Below, one piece after another: positions 8,119-15,723 of a stretch of DNA of 36,387 bases. The first letter of the stretch is position 1; each line of letters opens with the position of its first letter. The position numbers and the translations under genes are program-made. Location: positions 1 through 36,387 of the forward strand of contig JAIOAV010000019.1 of NCBI GenBank assembly GCA_019873665.1, in the 5' to 3' direction. Origin of the DNA: Chloroflexota bacterium (GTDB lineage Bacteria; Chloroflexota; Anaerolineae; JAAYEA01). The notes beneath the pieces were generated by a model that searched no databases, was not told the DNA's origin, and was given only the letters and a program-made list of their open reading frames with translations.

Positions 8119-9207
8119 ATGTTCGAGACCAAGATGCATCTGCAAGAGAGCTTCTTTGCGCCCAAGGAGGCGGTGCTGGCCGAATTTGGTCCGCTCCGCG
8201 CCAGCGCCTTCCGCTACCCCAGCGGCGTCGCCGCGCTGCGACTCCAGAACGAGCGCGGTGAGCTGATCATGTTGCCCTTCCAGGGACAGCAGATCTGGTC
8301 CGCCCGCTTTGACGGGCGCGAGCTAACGATGAAATCCATGTTCGACGAGCCGCGCGCCACACGGCAGTACCTGGAGACCTACGGCGCGTTCCTCGTCCAT
8401 TGCGGCGCGACGGCGATGGGCGTGCCCGGGCCGGAAGACACCCATCCACTGCACGGCGAGCTGCCCAATGCGCCCTACCAGCAGTCGCATCTCGTCATCG
8501 GCGAGGACGCGACGGGGCCGTACATCGGGCTGGGAGGCGCATACCAGCACACGGTGGCCTTCAGCCATAACTACATCGCGCGGCCGCTGGTCAAGCTGCA
8601 CGCCGGCGCCACGCTGATGGAGCTCTCCATGACCATCCAGAACCTGAAGCGTACGCCGATGGAGCTGATGTATCTGGCGCACATCAACTTTCGCCCTGTG
8701 GACTATGGGCGGGTGGTGTATAGCGCGCCGGTAACGCCGGAACATGTGCGCGTGCGGCGCAGCATCCCGTCGCATGTGCGGCCGCTCCCCGGTTACCGCG
8801 AGCTGCTGGAGGAGCTAGGCCGGCATCCAGAGAAGCACCATGTGCTCGCGCCGGAGCTGACCTTTGACCCGGAGGTCGTCTTTAGCATTGACTATCTGGC
8901 GGACGCGGACGGGTGGGCGCACACGTTGCAGGTTCACCCGGACAGCCACGCGGACTATGTACGGCATCGCCCGTCGCAACTCGATATCGGCGTGCGCTGG
9001 ATCTGCCGCACGCCGGATCAGGACGCGCTGGGGCTGGTGCTCCCCGCCACCGCCGAGCCAGAAGGGTATCACGCGGAAAAGACCAAAGGGAACATCAAGG
9101 TCATCCCAGCGCAGGGCGAGTGGCGCTGCGACCTGGCGATGGGCGCGGTCTCTCCGGCAGAGGCGGAGCGGATCGCGGCCAATATCGCTGCCATCGTCGC
9201 TGTTTAG
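8119..9207 (+). CDS. DUF4432 family aldose-1-epimerase-like protein
   Basis: A 362-residue protein of the galactose-mutarotase-like beta-sandwich fold. Visible signatures include LPFQGQQIWSARFDGREL near residues 52-70, then THPLHGELPNAPYQ (~111-124), which is the hallmark of DUF4432 members, and MYLAHINFRPVDYG further on. The His and Glu of HGEL are candidates for the sugar-binding or catalytic site. Most members are annotated as putative aldose epimerases and lie beside sugar catabolic genes. No signal peptide is present, so it acts in the cytoplasm. It is followed 87 bases later by the DUF4038 glycosidase-like gene, and the two probably form an operon. Upstream GGGAGGAG about ten bases from the ATG serves as ribosome binding site. 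The exact sugar is unknown. Confidence 0.85.
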   Translation: MFETKMHLQESFFAPKEAVLAEFGPLRASAFRYPSGVAALRLQNERGELIMLPFQGQQIWSARFDGRELTMKSMFDEPRATRQYLETYGAFLVHCGATAMGVPGPEDTHPLHGELPNAPYQQSHLVIGEDATGPYIGLGGAYQHTVAFSHNYIARPLVKLHAGATLMELSMTIQNLKRTPMELMYLAHINFRPVDYGRVVYSAPVTPEHVRVRRSIPSHVRPLPGYRELLEELGRHPEKHHVLAPELTFDPEVVFSIDYLADADGWAHTLQVHPDSHADYVRHRPSQLDIGVRWICRTPDQDALGLVLPATAEPEGYHAEKTKGNIKVIPAQGEWRCDLAMGAVSPAEAERIAANIAAIVAV

Positions 9208-9294
9208 CCGGCGACCACCAGATCGCCGCACACGGTGCAGACGACCTATTACCCGGTTCACCCCGTGCGGACGGCCAGCGGGAAGAGGGAGAAG

Positions 9295-10941
9295 ATGAGT
9301 CAAGAGATCGCCCCTTGCGAGAGCAATCTGACCACTGGCGAGCAGATTGCCCGCCGGTGGGGTGTGCATGAGGTCGTGTTGGCAGGGAATGGGCATGTGG
9401 ACAATCCCTTTGGCACGCTCTGCACCGTAACCTTCACGCCGCCCTCCGGGCCGGCGCACGCGGTTACCGTCTATGCCTTCTATGACGGCGGCGACACGTG
9501 GCGCGCGCGCGTCTATGTAACGGAGGCGGGCCGGTGGCGCTGGCGCGCCGATTCGATCCACGATCGCAAGCTGAATGGCGTCGAGGGTGCGTTTACCGCC
9601 GTCCCTTCGACGCTGCGCGGCATGTTGCGCCCGCACGCCCGGAACCCAAAGCAGTGGATGACCGACGACGGGCGCTGGTTCCTCAACTTGAACGACACCG
9701 CCTATGCCCTGTTTCGCGCCAGCGAGACCGCGTGGCAGGAGTATGTGGCGGACGCATGGCGGCAGGGGATCACGTCGCTGCGCGCGGGCTGCGTGGGCGG
9801 CGCGGCGTGGGACGACAGCGGGTCGCCCGATATGCTGGACAACTATCCCTGGCTGCCGGACGATCACAGCCGCTTTGACCTGACCAAGTTCCAGATGACC
9901 GACGCACGACTGACCTGGCTGCTGAATCACTATCCTGAGATATACATCGAGTTCATCCTGTTCGGCCTGAAGGAGTGGGGACAGGACAACACAGGGCTCG
10001 TCTGGCAGGAGCTGCCGCCGGAGGCACGGGTACGCACCATGCGCTACATGCTGGCGCGCTGGGCCGCCTTTCCGCAGCTCTTCTGGCTGATCGTCAACGA
10101 CATCCACGCGGACGAGGGTTTCCCCAACAACCAGGCATTTGTGCGCGAGGTGGGCGAGTATGTGGCAGCGCACGACCCCTGGCATCACCTGCTTTCTGCC
10201 GGGCCCAAGCGCTTCATGCCCTTTCCGTTCCTGACGTCACGGGACAAGTGGGTGAGTTTCATCCACATCGAGCACGCCTACGATCTCGCCGGCGATGAGA
10301 TCGCGCGCTATGCGCCGTATCCGCTGCATACCTTTCTGGGCGAGGATCGCTATGAGCAAGACCGCCCGCGCCTCGATCCGTTGCACCCGTGCTACTACTT
10401 CCGGCGGCTTTTCTGGGCGGCGCTTCTCTCCGGCGGCTCGGCCAGCTACGGCGGGCGATGGCGGCGCATCCACCCGTATAGCCAGACCGCCACGATTCCC
10501 TATAACACGGGATGGATCGGTGAGGACAACCACACCTACACGACGGGCTTGCATGGCCTCGACGCTGTGCCGCACATCAAACGCTTCTTTGTCACGCGCG
10601 GCATCGAGCTGTGGCGCTTTCAGCCGGACGACAGCGTGGCGGCAGATGTGGACGGAGCCACGGGAAAGGATCGCCCCAAGGCGGCGCGGCGTGGCCACGA
10701 CGAGTACCTGATCTACCATCCGAACGCCTGCGGCCAGGATCGCGAGGCGGATGTTGACCCGCAGAAGACGGCGCGCCTGCGTGTGGCGCTGGAAGATGCG
10801 CCTGGCACGTTCCGTGTGGAGTGGTACCGCGTCGTGGATGGTGTGGCGCAGGATGGCGGCACGGTGGAGGGAGGCGCACGCCGCGATCTCACCGCGCCGT
10901 GGCCGGGCCATGACGTGGTGCTGCGCCTTGTCCGCGAGTGA
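9295..10941 (+). CDS. DUF5060-DUF4038 family glycoside hydrolase-like protein
   Basis: A 548-residue protein. I chose the ATG at 9295 (a GGGAG-type site precedes it) over a GTG at 9235. Residues ~20-95 match the DUF5060 beta-sandwich (NPFGTLCTVTF, VYAFYDGGDTWRARV). The DUF4038 TIM barrel begins around residue 122 with DDGRWFLNLNDTAYALF, the usual opening of GH140-like apiosidases and relatives. Later segments include FILFGLKEWGQ, LIVNDIHADEG, TFLGEDRYE (~347-355) and the Gly-rich SGGSASYGG (~379-387). Candidate acid residues are the Asp in VNDIH and the Glu in LGEDRYE. A C-terminal beta domain follows. There is no signal peptide, so it would act on imported oligosaccharides. Its partner is the DUF4432 gene. 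Confidence 0.82.
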   Translation: MSQEIAPCESNLTTGEQIARRWGVHEVVLAGNGHVDNPFGTLCTVTFTPPSGPAHAVTVYAFYDGGDTWRARVYVTEAGRWRWRADSIHDRKLNGVEGAFTAVPSTLRGMLRPHARNPKQWMTDDGRWFLNLNDTAYALFRASETAWQEYVADAWRQGITSLRAGCVGGAAWDDSGSPDMLDNYPWLPDDHSRFDLTKFQMTDARLTWLLNHYPEIYIEFILFGLKEWGQDNTGLVWQELPPEARVRTMRYMLARWAAFPQLFWLIVNDIHADEGFPNNQAFVREVGEYVAAHDPWHHLLSAGPKRFMPFPFLTSRDKWVSFIHIEHAYDLAGDEIARYAPYPLHTFLGEDRYEQDRPRLDPLHPCYYFRRLFWAALLSGGSASYGGRWRRIHPYSQTATIPYNTGWIGEDNHTYTTGLHGLDAVPHIKRFFVTRGIELWRFQPDDSVAADVDGATGKDRPKAARRGHDEYLIYHPNACGQDREADVDPQKTARLRVALEDAPGTFRVEWYRVVDGVAQDGGTVEGGARRDLTAPWPGHDVVLRLVRE

Positions 10942-10973
10942 GGTGCCGACATACAGTACTGGGTGCCGAAGCT

Positions 10974-11032
10974 CCCCGGCTGAATCTGCCTGCGTCGCTG
11001 CCTTCAGCCGGGGATTCCATCCCCCGACGCAG
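10974..11032. terminator. Overlapping hairpins between convergent genes
   Basis: CCCCGGCTGAA (10974-10984) pairs with TTCAGCCGGGG (11003-11013), 11 bp perfect. A second stem, CTGCGTCG (10990-10997) with CGACGCAG (11025-11032), overlaps the first, so the two cannot form fully together. The position between two converging genes suggests bidirectional termination. There is no T-tract. Confidence 0.5.
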
Positions 11033-11053
11033 CCAATTGCGCGACGCTAATCC

Positions 11054-12064
11054 TCACCCCAGCGCCTTGAGCACGCGCAACGCACGCAACGTGACCCAGG
11101 GATTCGGTTGGCGCTTGGCGCCGAAATCGGCCCATGTCTTGCCGGAATAATCGTACTCGAGCGCCCAACGCCCGGCGGCATCCTGTTTCTGGCAGACCAG
11201 GTCGAGCGCATTTGCTAGCCGCGGATCATGACCATAGCCCAGGGCGACCAATGACTCCACGAGTTGCAGCACATCTGTGACATAGAACACCGGAAAGCCG
11301 AACTTTCGCCAGTTGCCGCTCGGCTTGCCGCTATACCCGCAGGGATAGTCCGCCACCGCCGGGTCTCGGCTGAAGAGGAAGGCCACCCCCTGCTCGATGG
11401 CCCGCGCGATCAGTGGCGTGCGCTGCGCCGCGGGAAGGTGGCTAAGGGCCAATATCACCTTGGCTGCGCCCCAGGCGCAAGGCAGCCTGTTGTTCGCGCC
11501 GCAGGCAAAGCTTGGCCCGCATTTGGCCGTATAGTAGCGCAGGCTGGCCTCCCGCTCTTCCTGCGGGGCCACCCCCTCGCCGGTAACGCTCTGCGCCATC
11601 CACGCAAAGGCAGCATCCAGCCGCACATTCGCATAGCCCAGCGCTGTAAGCGCCCAGCACAGGTTGCCCTGCAGGCAGTCAATCGTGCCCGAAGGCGCGC
11701 CGGTCATGGTGAACTGGCCCTGCGGGGCCAGCGCATGATCCAGCAGGTACGCGCAGCCCCGCGCCACGCGGTCGTCCGCTGCCGACGCGCCGAGTTGCGC
11801 CAGCAGGATGATGGACCAGACGGTAGCGCGATACTTGGGGTTGTAGCCCGCCCCGGGCTTGACCCAGTATCCCGATGGCTCCATGGCCGCCAGGACCGCC
11901 GCTATGGGGCCTGCCGCATATGCCTCGCGGCGCGCCTCCGCCAGCTCTGCATCATCCGCCGGCCGATCCACCAGGTCGCGCAGCGCCAGATAACGCACGC
12001 CCGGCGACTCACAGGCCAACAGCCAGGAGAGCGGGTCTCCCTGCAACCGATCCTGCCAGGCCAT
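11054..12064 (-). CDS. Alpha/alpha-toroid protein (prenyltransferase / squalene oxidase repeat type), function unknown
   Basis: A 336-residue protein. The frame stays open far upstream, into the neighbouring gene, but GGAGG lies eight bases before the ATG at 12064 and fixes the start there; an ATG at 12070 would be only two bases from it. It begins MAWQDRLQGDPLSWLL and has repeated helical segments typical of the squalene-cyclase-like toroid, such as GNLCWALTALGY and the ending PNPWVTLRALRVLKALG. No DxDD cyclase motif is seen. Conserved-looking cysteines occur in TIDCLQGNLCW and in CGPSFACGANNRLPCAWG, possibly binding a metal. Relatives in databases often carry unreliable names. It follows the URO-D gene with 19 bases between them, so the two are one operon; a common pathway is inferred. 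Confidence 0.75.
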   Translation of the reverse strand: MAWQDRLQGDPLSWLLACESPGVRYLALRDLVDRPADDAELAEARREAYAAGPIAAVLAAMEPSGYWVKPGAGYNPKYRATVWSIILLAQLGASAADDRVARGCAYLLDHALAPQGQFTMTGAPSGTIDCLQGNLCWALTALGYANVRLDAAFAWMAQSVTGEGVAPQEEREASLRYYTAKCGPSFACGANNRLPCAWGAAKVILALSHLPAAQRTPLIARAIEQGVAFLFSRDPAVADYPCGYSGKPSGNWRKFGFPVFYVTDVLQLVESLVALGYGHDPRLANALDLVCQKQDAAGRWALEYDYSGKTWADFGAKRQPNPWVTLRALRVLKALG

Positions 12065-12083
12065 CGCCATCACCTCCCATGCC

Positions 12084-13103
12084 TCAACTGCCCGGACTGA
12101 AGCCGGGCTGCGCCTGCACCGTCTCGATGAATGCCAGCATGTTCTCCAGCGGCACATCCCCCTCGACATCGTGCGCCGGGGCAAAGATATAGCCCCCGTC
12201 TCGGCCCAGATCGAGCAGGTGTTGCGTGGCGCGATGCACCTCATCCGCCGTGCCGTAGGGGAGCGTGCGCTGCGTGGAGAGGCCGCCGTGAAATGCCAGT
12301 CGGCCACGATAGCGTGGCAGGAGCGCGTCCACATCCATCACCTCTGGCTGAAAGGGGTTGAAGCAGTTCAGGCCGATGGCGATCAGGTCGTCGAACAGCT
12401 CGTCCACGTCGCCACACGAGTGTATGAAAACGTACTTGCCCTGGCTTCGCACAAAGCCGTACATGCGCCGCAACACGGGATAGATGAACTCGTGCCAGAG
12501 CCGTGGCCCCATCTGCAATCCTCGCTGCATCCCCCAGTCGTCGCCGAAATAGACGGCGTCAATCTCGTAGCGCAACGCGCCCTGAATCTGGGCAATGTTC
12601 CAGTCGGCGATAGTGTTCAGCAGCTCGTGCACGAATGCCGGGTGCTCGTAAAAGTCGCACATCAGGTTCTCCCAGCCGCGCAGCGTCCACGCGCGCTCAT
12701 AGAGCGAAAAGCCTACCTGAAAGACGCGAAAGCGATCGCCGAAGCGGGCCAGCTTTTCCGGGATATCGGCGTAGAAGCGCGCCTCTTGCGGATCGGGGAA
12801 CGCATAGCCGCGCAGCGTCGGTTGCGGCAGCACCGTGCCGACGACATTGCCGATGTCCTTGTCTATGCTACGGTCCCACACCACGCCAAAGTGGTCGCGT
12901 ACCAGATCCGGGCCGATCGTCTCAAAGAAACCGATGCCGTTCCCCAGCTCCAGCAGGTGATTTTGCAGGCGCGCGCTGAGATCGGCCTCGCCATAGTGTG
13001 CGGTGAGCTTGGCGCGCGCTTCCATGGTAAAGCCGAAATGCCAGGGCACATAGGGCGGGCGCTGGCCCTGGATGGCGAGTTCGACCACCTGGCGTTTGTT
13101 CAT
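12084..13103 (-). CDS. URO-D superfamily (uroporphyrinogen decarboxylase-like) protein
   Basis: A 339-residue protein starting at the ATG at 13103 (GAGG nine bases upstream); the open frame extends to 13145 without support. The opening NKRQVVELAIQGQRPPYVPW, then GPDLVRDHFGVVWDRS, GWENLMCDF and IHSCGDVDELFDDL are family signatures. HSCG supplies likely zinc ligands in methyl-corrinoid methyltransferase relatives. The tail GYIFAPAHDVEGDVPLENML matches the P-x-H-x-(4)-D-x-P-x-E-N pattern. True haem-pathway HemE enzymes differ at the N-terminus (no arginine-rich substrate-binding start), so a methyl or demethylation role is more likely, though no corrinoid protein is encoded nearby. It is first gene of a pair with the toroid protein. 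Confidence 0.85.
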   Translation of the reverse strand: MNKRQVVELAIQGQRPPYVPWHFGFTMEARAKLTAHYGEADLSARLQNHLLELGNGIGFFETIGPDLVRDHFGVVWDRSIDKDIGNVVGTVLPQPTLRGYAFPDPQEARFYADIPEKLARFGDRFRVFQVGFSLYERAWTLRGWENLMCDFYEHPAFVHELLNTIADWNIAQIQGALRYEIDAVYFGDDWGMQRGLQMGPRLWHEFIYPVLRRMYGFVRSQGKYVFIHSCGDVDELFDDLIAIGLNCFNPFQPEVMDVDALLPRYRGRLAFHGGLSTQRTLPYGTADEVHRATQHLLDLGRDGGYIFAPAHDVEGDVPLENMLAFIETVQAQPGFSPGS

Positions 13104-13156
13104 TATGCTTACCTCGCGTTGCGTTGCACAAGAAAAACACGGCATACCTCGCCTGC

Positions 13157-13162
13157 ATTATA
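13157..13162 (-). promoter_or_regulatory. -10 box for the URO-D/toroid pair
   Basis: TATAAT on the minus strand (13162-13157) about 53 bases before the ATG. The best -35 candidate (TTGGTC) has a 19-base spacer, so the promoter is suboptimal. It is divergent from the MarR promoter at 13215-13243. Confidence 0.45.
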
Positions 13163-13214
13163 CTACGGATAGAGCCCGCACGACCAAATGCCATGCAGCG
13201 GGTGGCGGCGCGAT

Positions 13215-13243
13215 TTGACTCCTGGCGTTTTCGGTGGTATAAT
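13215..13243 (+). promoter_or_regulatory. Strong sigma-70 promoter of the MarR operon
   Basis: TTGACT (13215-13220), exactly 17 bases, TATAAT (13238-13243), about 40 bases before the MarR start codon. Eleven of twelve hexamer positions match consensus. Confidence 0.85.
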
Positions 13244-13260
13244 TAGTTTGTCTAACTAAT
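13242..13260 (+). promoter_or_regulatory. Palindromic operator overlapping the -10 box (probable MarR site)
   Basis: ATTAGTT (13242-13248) and AACTAAT (13254-13260) are perfect inverted arms around a five-base centre. The left arm shares bases with TATAAT and the right arm covers the expected transcription start. AT-rich palindromes of this size at the -10/+1 region are typical MarR family autoregulatory sites, so repression by the adjacent gene product is inferred. Confidence 0.75.
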
Positions 13261-13283
13261 CAAAAGCGAAAGGAAGAACGCCC

Positions 13284-13751
13284 ATGCCCACCGCCGAGGA
13301 CCGCTTCCTGCGTATCCTCACTCATCTGCGCGGTATCGCCTTTGGCGAGAATCCGATGCAGGCGCGGAGGCTGTCGGTGTCGCAGGTCGCGCTGCTGGAC
13401 TGGGTCGCCGCCAACCCCGGCGCCGGGATCGGGGAGATCGCGGCAGGGCTGGGGCTGACTGCGCCCACCGTCAGCGTGGCGGTGAGTCAACTATCCAGAA
13501 GGGGCCTGTTGGAGCGCGTGCCGGACCCGGACGACGGTCGCGCGGTGCGCGTGACGCTCTCGCCGCGCGGCAGCCAGCTGCAACAGCAAGCGCGCGAGTT
13601 CCGCTGTCGCAAGGTGCGTCGCCTGCTCAAGGCGCTATCGCCGGACGAGCAAGAGACCCTGTTCGCCCTCCTGGAGCGTGCCATCGCCGGCGCGGCGCAC
13701 GGGCCAAAGGGGGACGACAAGCCAGAGCATACAGTAGGAGGGGAGAGATGA
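13284..13751 (+). CDS. MarR family transcriptional regulator
   Basis: A 155-residue winged-helix regulator. Residues ~30-60 carry LSVSQVALLDWVAANPG, then a recognition helix region (IAAGLGLTAPTVSVAVSQL, ~64-82) and the wing (LLERVPDPDDGRAVRVTLSP, ~86-105) with the D-x-R-x-x-x-V/L-x-L-T pattern that defines the family. A charged C-terminal helix for dimerisation follows. An AAAGGAAG site precedes the ATG. The gene is first in a three-gene operon and lies below a near-consensus promoter whose -10 overlaps a palindrome, so autorepression relieved by a small ligand is the expected mode. Its stop overlaps the next start as ATGA, so the cupin is translationally coupled. The ligand is unknown. Confidence 0.92.
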   Translation: MPTAEDRFLRILTHLRGIAFGENPMQARRLSVSQVALLDWVAANPGAGIGEIAAGLGLTAPTVSVAVSQLSRRGLLERVPDPDDGRAVRVTLSPRGSQLQQQAREFRCRKVRRLLKALSPDEQETLFALLERAIAGAAHGPKGDDKPEHTVGGER

Positions 13752-14086
13752 AAACCGTACGACTTGTGGAAGCTGCAGAGATCGCCAACCCGCACAACGC
13801 CAGGGTGCGCAAGCTGTATGACACCGAGCACGCGCAGGTGATGGTCATTGATCCGCACCCGGGGGAGTCGCTCAAGCGCCACATCACGCCGGTGGATGTG
13901 TTCTTTTACGTGCTGGCGGGCGAGGGCATGGTGCACATCGGCGACGAGGAGGTCATGGTGTCGGCGGACACGCTGATCGAAAGCCCAGCGCGCATCCCGC
14001 ATCGCCTGTCCAACCCCAGCCAGGGCCTGTTTCGTGTGATGGTCGGCAAGGTGCCGCGCCCGACAGAATCCACCCGCCTGCTATAG
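13748..14086 (+). CDS. Small cupin-domain protein
   Basis: A 112-residue single-domain cupin. The first cupin motif is represented by HPGESLKRHITPVDVFFYVLAG, with His candidates for metal binding, followed by GEGMVHIGDEE and the second motif region ESPARIPHRLSNPS, with a further His. The fold forms a small beta barrel that often binds a metal and a small carboxylate, sugar or phenolic ligand; enzyme activity cannot be inferred. It overlaps the MarR stop by four bases (ATGA), with GGAGGGGAG in the MarR tail as ribosome binding site, so it is coupled to the regulator. It may sense or degrade the MarR ligand. The membrane protein gene follows after 15 bases. Confidence 0.88.
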   Translation: MKTVRLVEAAEIANPHNARVRKLYDTEHAQVMVIDPHPGESLKRHITPVDVFFYVLAGEGMVHIGDEEVMVSADTLIESPARIPHRLSNPSQGLFRVMVGKVPRPTESTRLL

Positions 14087-14101
14087 CGAGGAGATGACAC
14101 C

Positions 14102-14599
14102 ATGCCCAAGCAAACCGTCTTTGCGCTCGTTACCTTCCTGCACGATCTCTTTACCGCCATCTGGATCGGCGCCCTCTTTGCACTGCTCGTCGCCGTGCTG
14201 CCGGGCCTGCGGCAGGCGCTCGGCATGGGGCCACAGCTCAAGAAGACGATGGACGCCATCCAGAGACGTCTCAGCGTGGCGGTGTATATCAGCATGGCCG
14301 GCCTCTGGGTGACTGGCGTGCTGCTGGCGCGCCGCGCCAGCGCGTTCCAGGGGTTCCTCTCGTTCGCCGATCCCTACTCCACCTACCTGTCGCTCAAGCA
14401 TATCCTAGTGATCGCCATGGTGGTCATCAGCCTCTACCGCAGCATCGCGCTGGTGCGCCGTGGTGGCGCGCCGACACCGGCGCAGGAGAAGGTCAAGACG
14501 GGGCTGCTGATCGTCAACCTGCTGTTTGGCATCGCCGTGCTGCTGCTTAGCGGCCTGACGACGGCCTATGGCATGGCGCCTCCCGCACCGAGGGGATAG
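14102..14599 (+). CDS. Four-helix integral membrane protein (CopD-like), last gene of MarR operon
   Basis: A 165-residue protein with about four transmembrane helices: ~8-32 (FLHDLFTAIWIGALFALLVAV), ~55-77, ~97-117 and ~135-157. The opening, a His in the first helix followed by W-I-G-A, and the basic linker after helix 1 recall the CopD/DUF2269-like family of small membrane proteins, some of which bind haem or copper. I am not certain of the family. His14 and His104 (SLKHILVIAMVV) could be haem or metal ligands. GCGAGGAG precedes the ATG by about seven bases. The gene ends 18 bases before a strong terminator, so it closes the MarR-cupin operon and is likely the effector or transport partner. 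Confidence 0.75.
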   Translation: MPKQTVFALVTFLHDLFTAIWIGALFALLVAVLPGLRQALGMGPQLKKTMDAIQRRLSVAVYISMAGLWVTGVLLARRASAFQGFLSFADPYSTYLSLKHILVIAMVVISLYRSIALVRRGGAPTPAQEKVKTGLLIVNLLFGIAVLLLSGLTTAYGMAPPAPRG

Positions 14600-14617
14600 C
14601 TGGAGCCTTCGGCGGTT

Positions 14618-14661
14618 AGCGATCAGCCGCCAGCAGACGCAAGTGCTGGCGGCTGATCGCT
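14618..14661 (+). terminator. Rho-independent terminator of MarR operon
   Basis: An 18-base perfect inverted repeat (14618-14635 with 14644-14661), GC-rich, around an eight-base loop and followed by TTCC. The stem is unusually long; the T-tract is short. Confidence 0.75.
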
Positions 14662-14672
14662 TTCCTGTCGCG

Positions 14673-14702
14673 TTCGCACCCTAGCCGGCTTTGGGGTATA
14701 AT
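14673..14702 (+). promoter_or_regulatory. Promoter for the LigD-like polymerase gene
   Basis: TATAAT at 14697-14702 with a weak -35 (TTCGCA, 14673-14678, spacer 18). It lies 48 bases before the start codon and just beyond the terminator of the previous operon. Confidence 0.5.
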
Positions 14703-14750
14703 GCCGCGAGTGAACCGGCGCATGTCTGCTGTCCGTGAGGAGCTGAGCCG

Positions 14751-15650
14751 ATGGCTGCCGATGATGGGCAGGAATGGCGGGTGGATGATCGCCTTGTCGC
14801 AGTCACGAATCTCGACGAGGTATTCTGGCCAGATGAAGGGCTGCGCAAAGGCGATATGCTTGCGTATTATCGCCGGATCGCGCCGACGATGTTGCCGCAT
14901 ATCAGGCTGCGCCCTCTCACTTTACGCATCTATCCGGAGGGCAACCAGGGGCCCGGCCACTGGCGGCGGGACGCGCCGGACTATGCGCCGGAATGGCTTC
15001 CGCGACAAGTATACCGGCCGGTGACCACTGGGCAGCCGATCGAGCTGCTGCTGGTTGATGACGCGGCAGGGATCCTCTGGTGGGCGAACGCCGCCGCTAT
15101 AGAGTTTCATGCCTGGGCGTGCCGTGCGTCCGCGCTGGACGAGCCGGACATGGCGGTTTTCGACCTTGATCCGGGCGAAAGCGCATCATTTGCTGATGTC
15201 TTGCAGGCCGCTTTGCGCCTGCGCGACGCGCTGGACGGTCGAGGCCTGAAGGGTTATCCCAAGACGAGTGGTGGGCGTGGCATTCACGTCTATATGCCAC
15301 TCGCGTCGGGCCACACCTTCAGTCAAGTGCGAGAATGGGTCAGGGGAGTGGCAGGCGAGCTGGCGGATAGGTGCCCGAACCTAATCGCGGTTGCTCACGG
15401 CAACACGCATAAGGGGCGGGAGGTGACCGTTGATTACGCGCAGAACAGCATCGGCCGGAACACAGCCGCCGCGTACACCCTGCGGGCTCGCCCCGGCGCG
15501 CCGGTATCTGCCCCACTCTCTTGGCGTGAAGTTGAGGAGGGCGGCTTTGAGCCAGCGGACTTGGACATGAAGATGATGCCGGAGCGAGTCGCAGGCAAGG
15601 GCGATCTCTTTGCGGCGGTGCTCGAGGGTGGGCAGACTCTCGTGGCCTAG
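14751..15650 (+). CDS. Stand-alone LigD-type polymerase domain (archaeo-eukaryotic primase superfamily)
   Basis: A 299-residue protein matching the polymerase domain of bacterial NHEJ ligase LigD. It opens with VTNLDEVFWPDEGLRKGD, the usual start of such domains (L-D-K-V-x-W-P ...K-x-D). The catalytic DxD pair is in DLDP (Asp138, Asp140). KTSGGRGIHVYMPL (171-184) is the nucleotide-binding motif with His179, and VTVDYAQNSIGRNTAAAY contains the third Asp (228) and the family signature. All catalytic residues are present, so it should add nucleotides, preferably ribonucleotides, at DNA ends. No ligase or nuclease domain is fused, and no ku gene is in the window; partners may be elsewhere. GGAG lies nine bases before the ATG. 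Confidence 0.92.
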   Translation: MAADDGQEWRVDDRLVAVTNLDEVFWPDEGLRKGDMLAYYRRIAPTMLPHIRLRPLTLRIYPEGNQGPGHWRRDAPDYAPEWLPRQVYRPVTTGQPIELLLVDDAAGILWWANAAAIEFHAWACRASALDEPDMAVFDLDPGESASFADVLQAALRLRDALDGRGLKGYPKTSGGRGIHVYMPLASGHTFSQVREWVRGVAGELADRCPNLIAVAHGNTHKGREVTVDYAQNSIGRNTAAAYTLRARPGAPVSAPLSWREVEEGGFEPADLDMKMMPERVAGKGDLFAAVLEGGQTLVA

Positions 15651-15723
15651 CTTCTCGCTAGGTGAGTGCACACGGCGCAACCAGCGCCCGCTCGATGCGC
15701 CTATCTTGTGTTAGGAGGAAGGG

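Noticed and set aside
8815..10188. 457-residue open frame on the minus strand
   Set aside because: It lies opposite the DUF4432 and DUF4038 genes, has low-complexity Arg/His-rich composition and no domain; it is a shadow frame of GC-rich DNA.
12064..12334. N-terminal extension of the toroid protein to 12334
   Set aside because: It would overlap the URO-D gene by 250 bases, is Arg-rich shadow sequence, and the ribosome binding site fixes the start at 12064.
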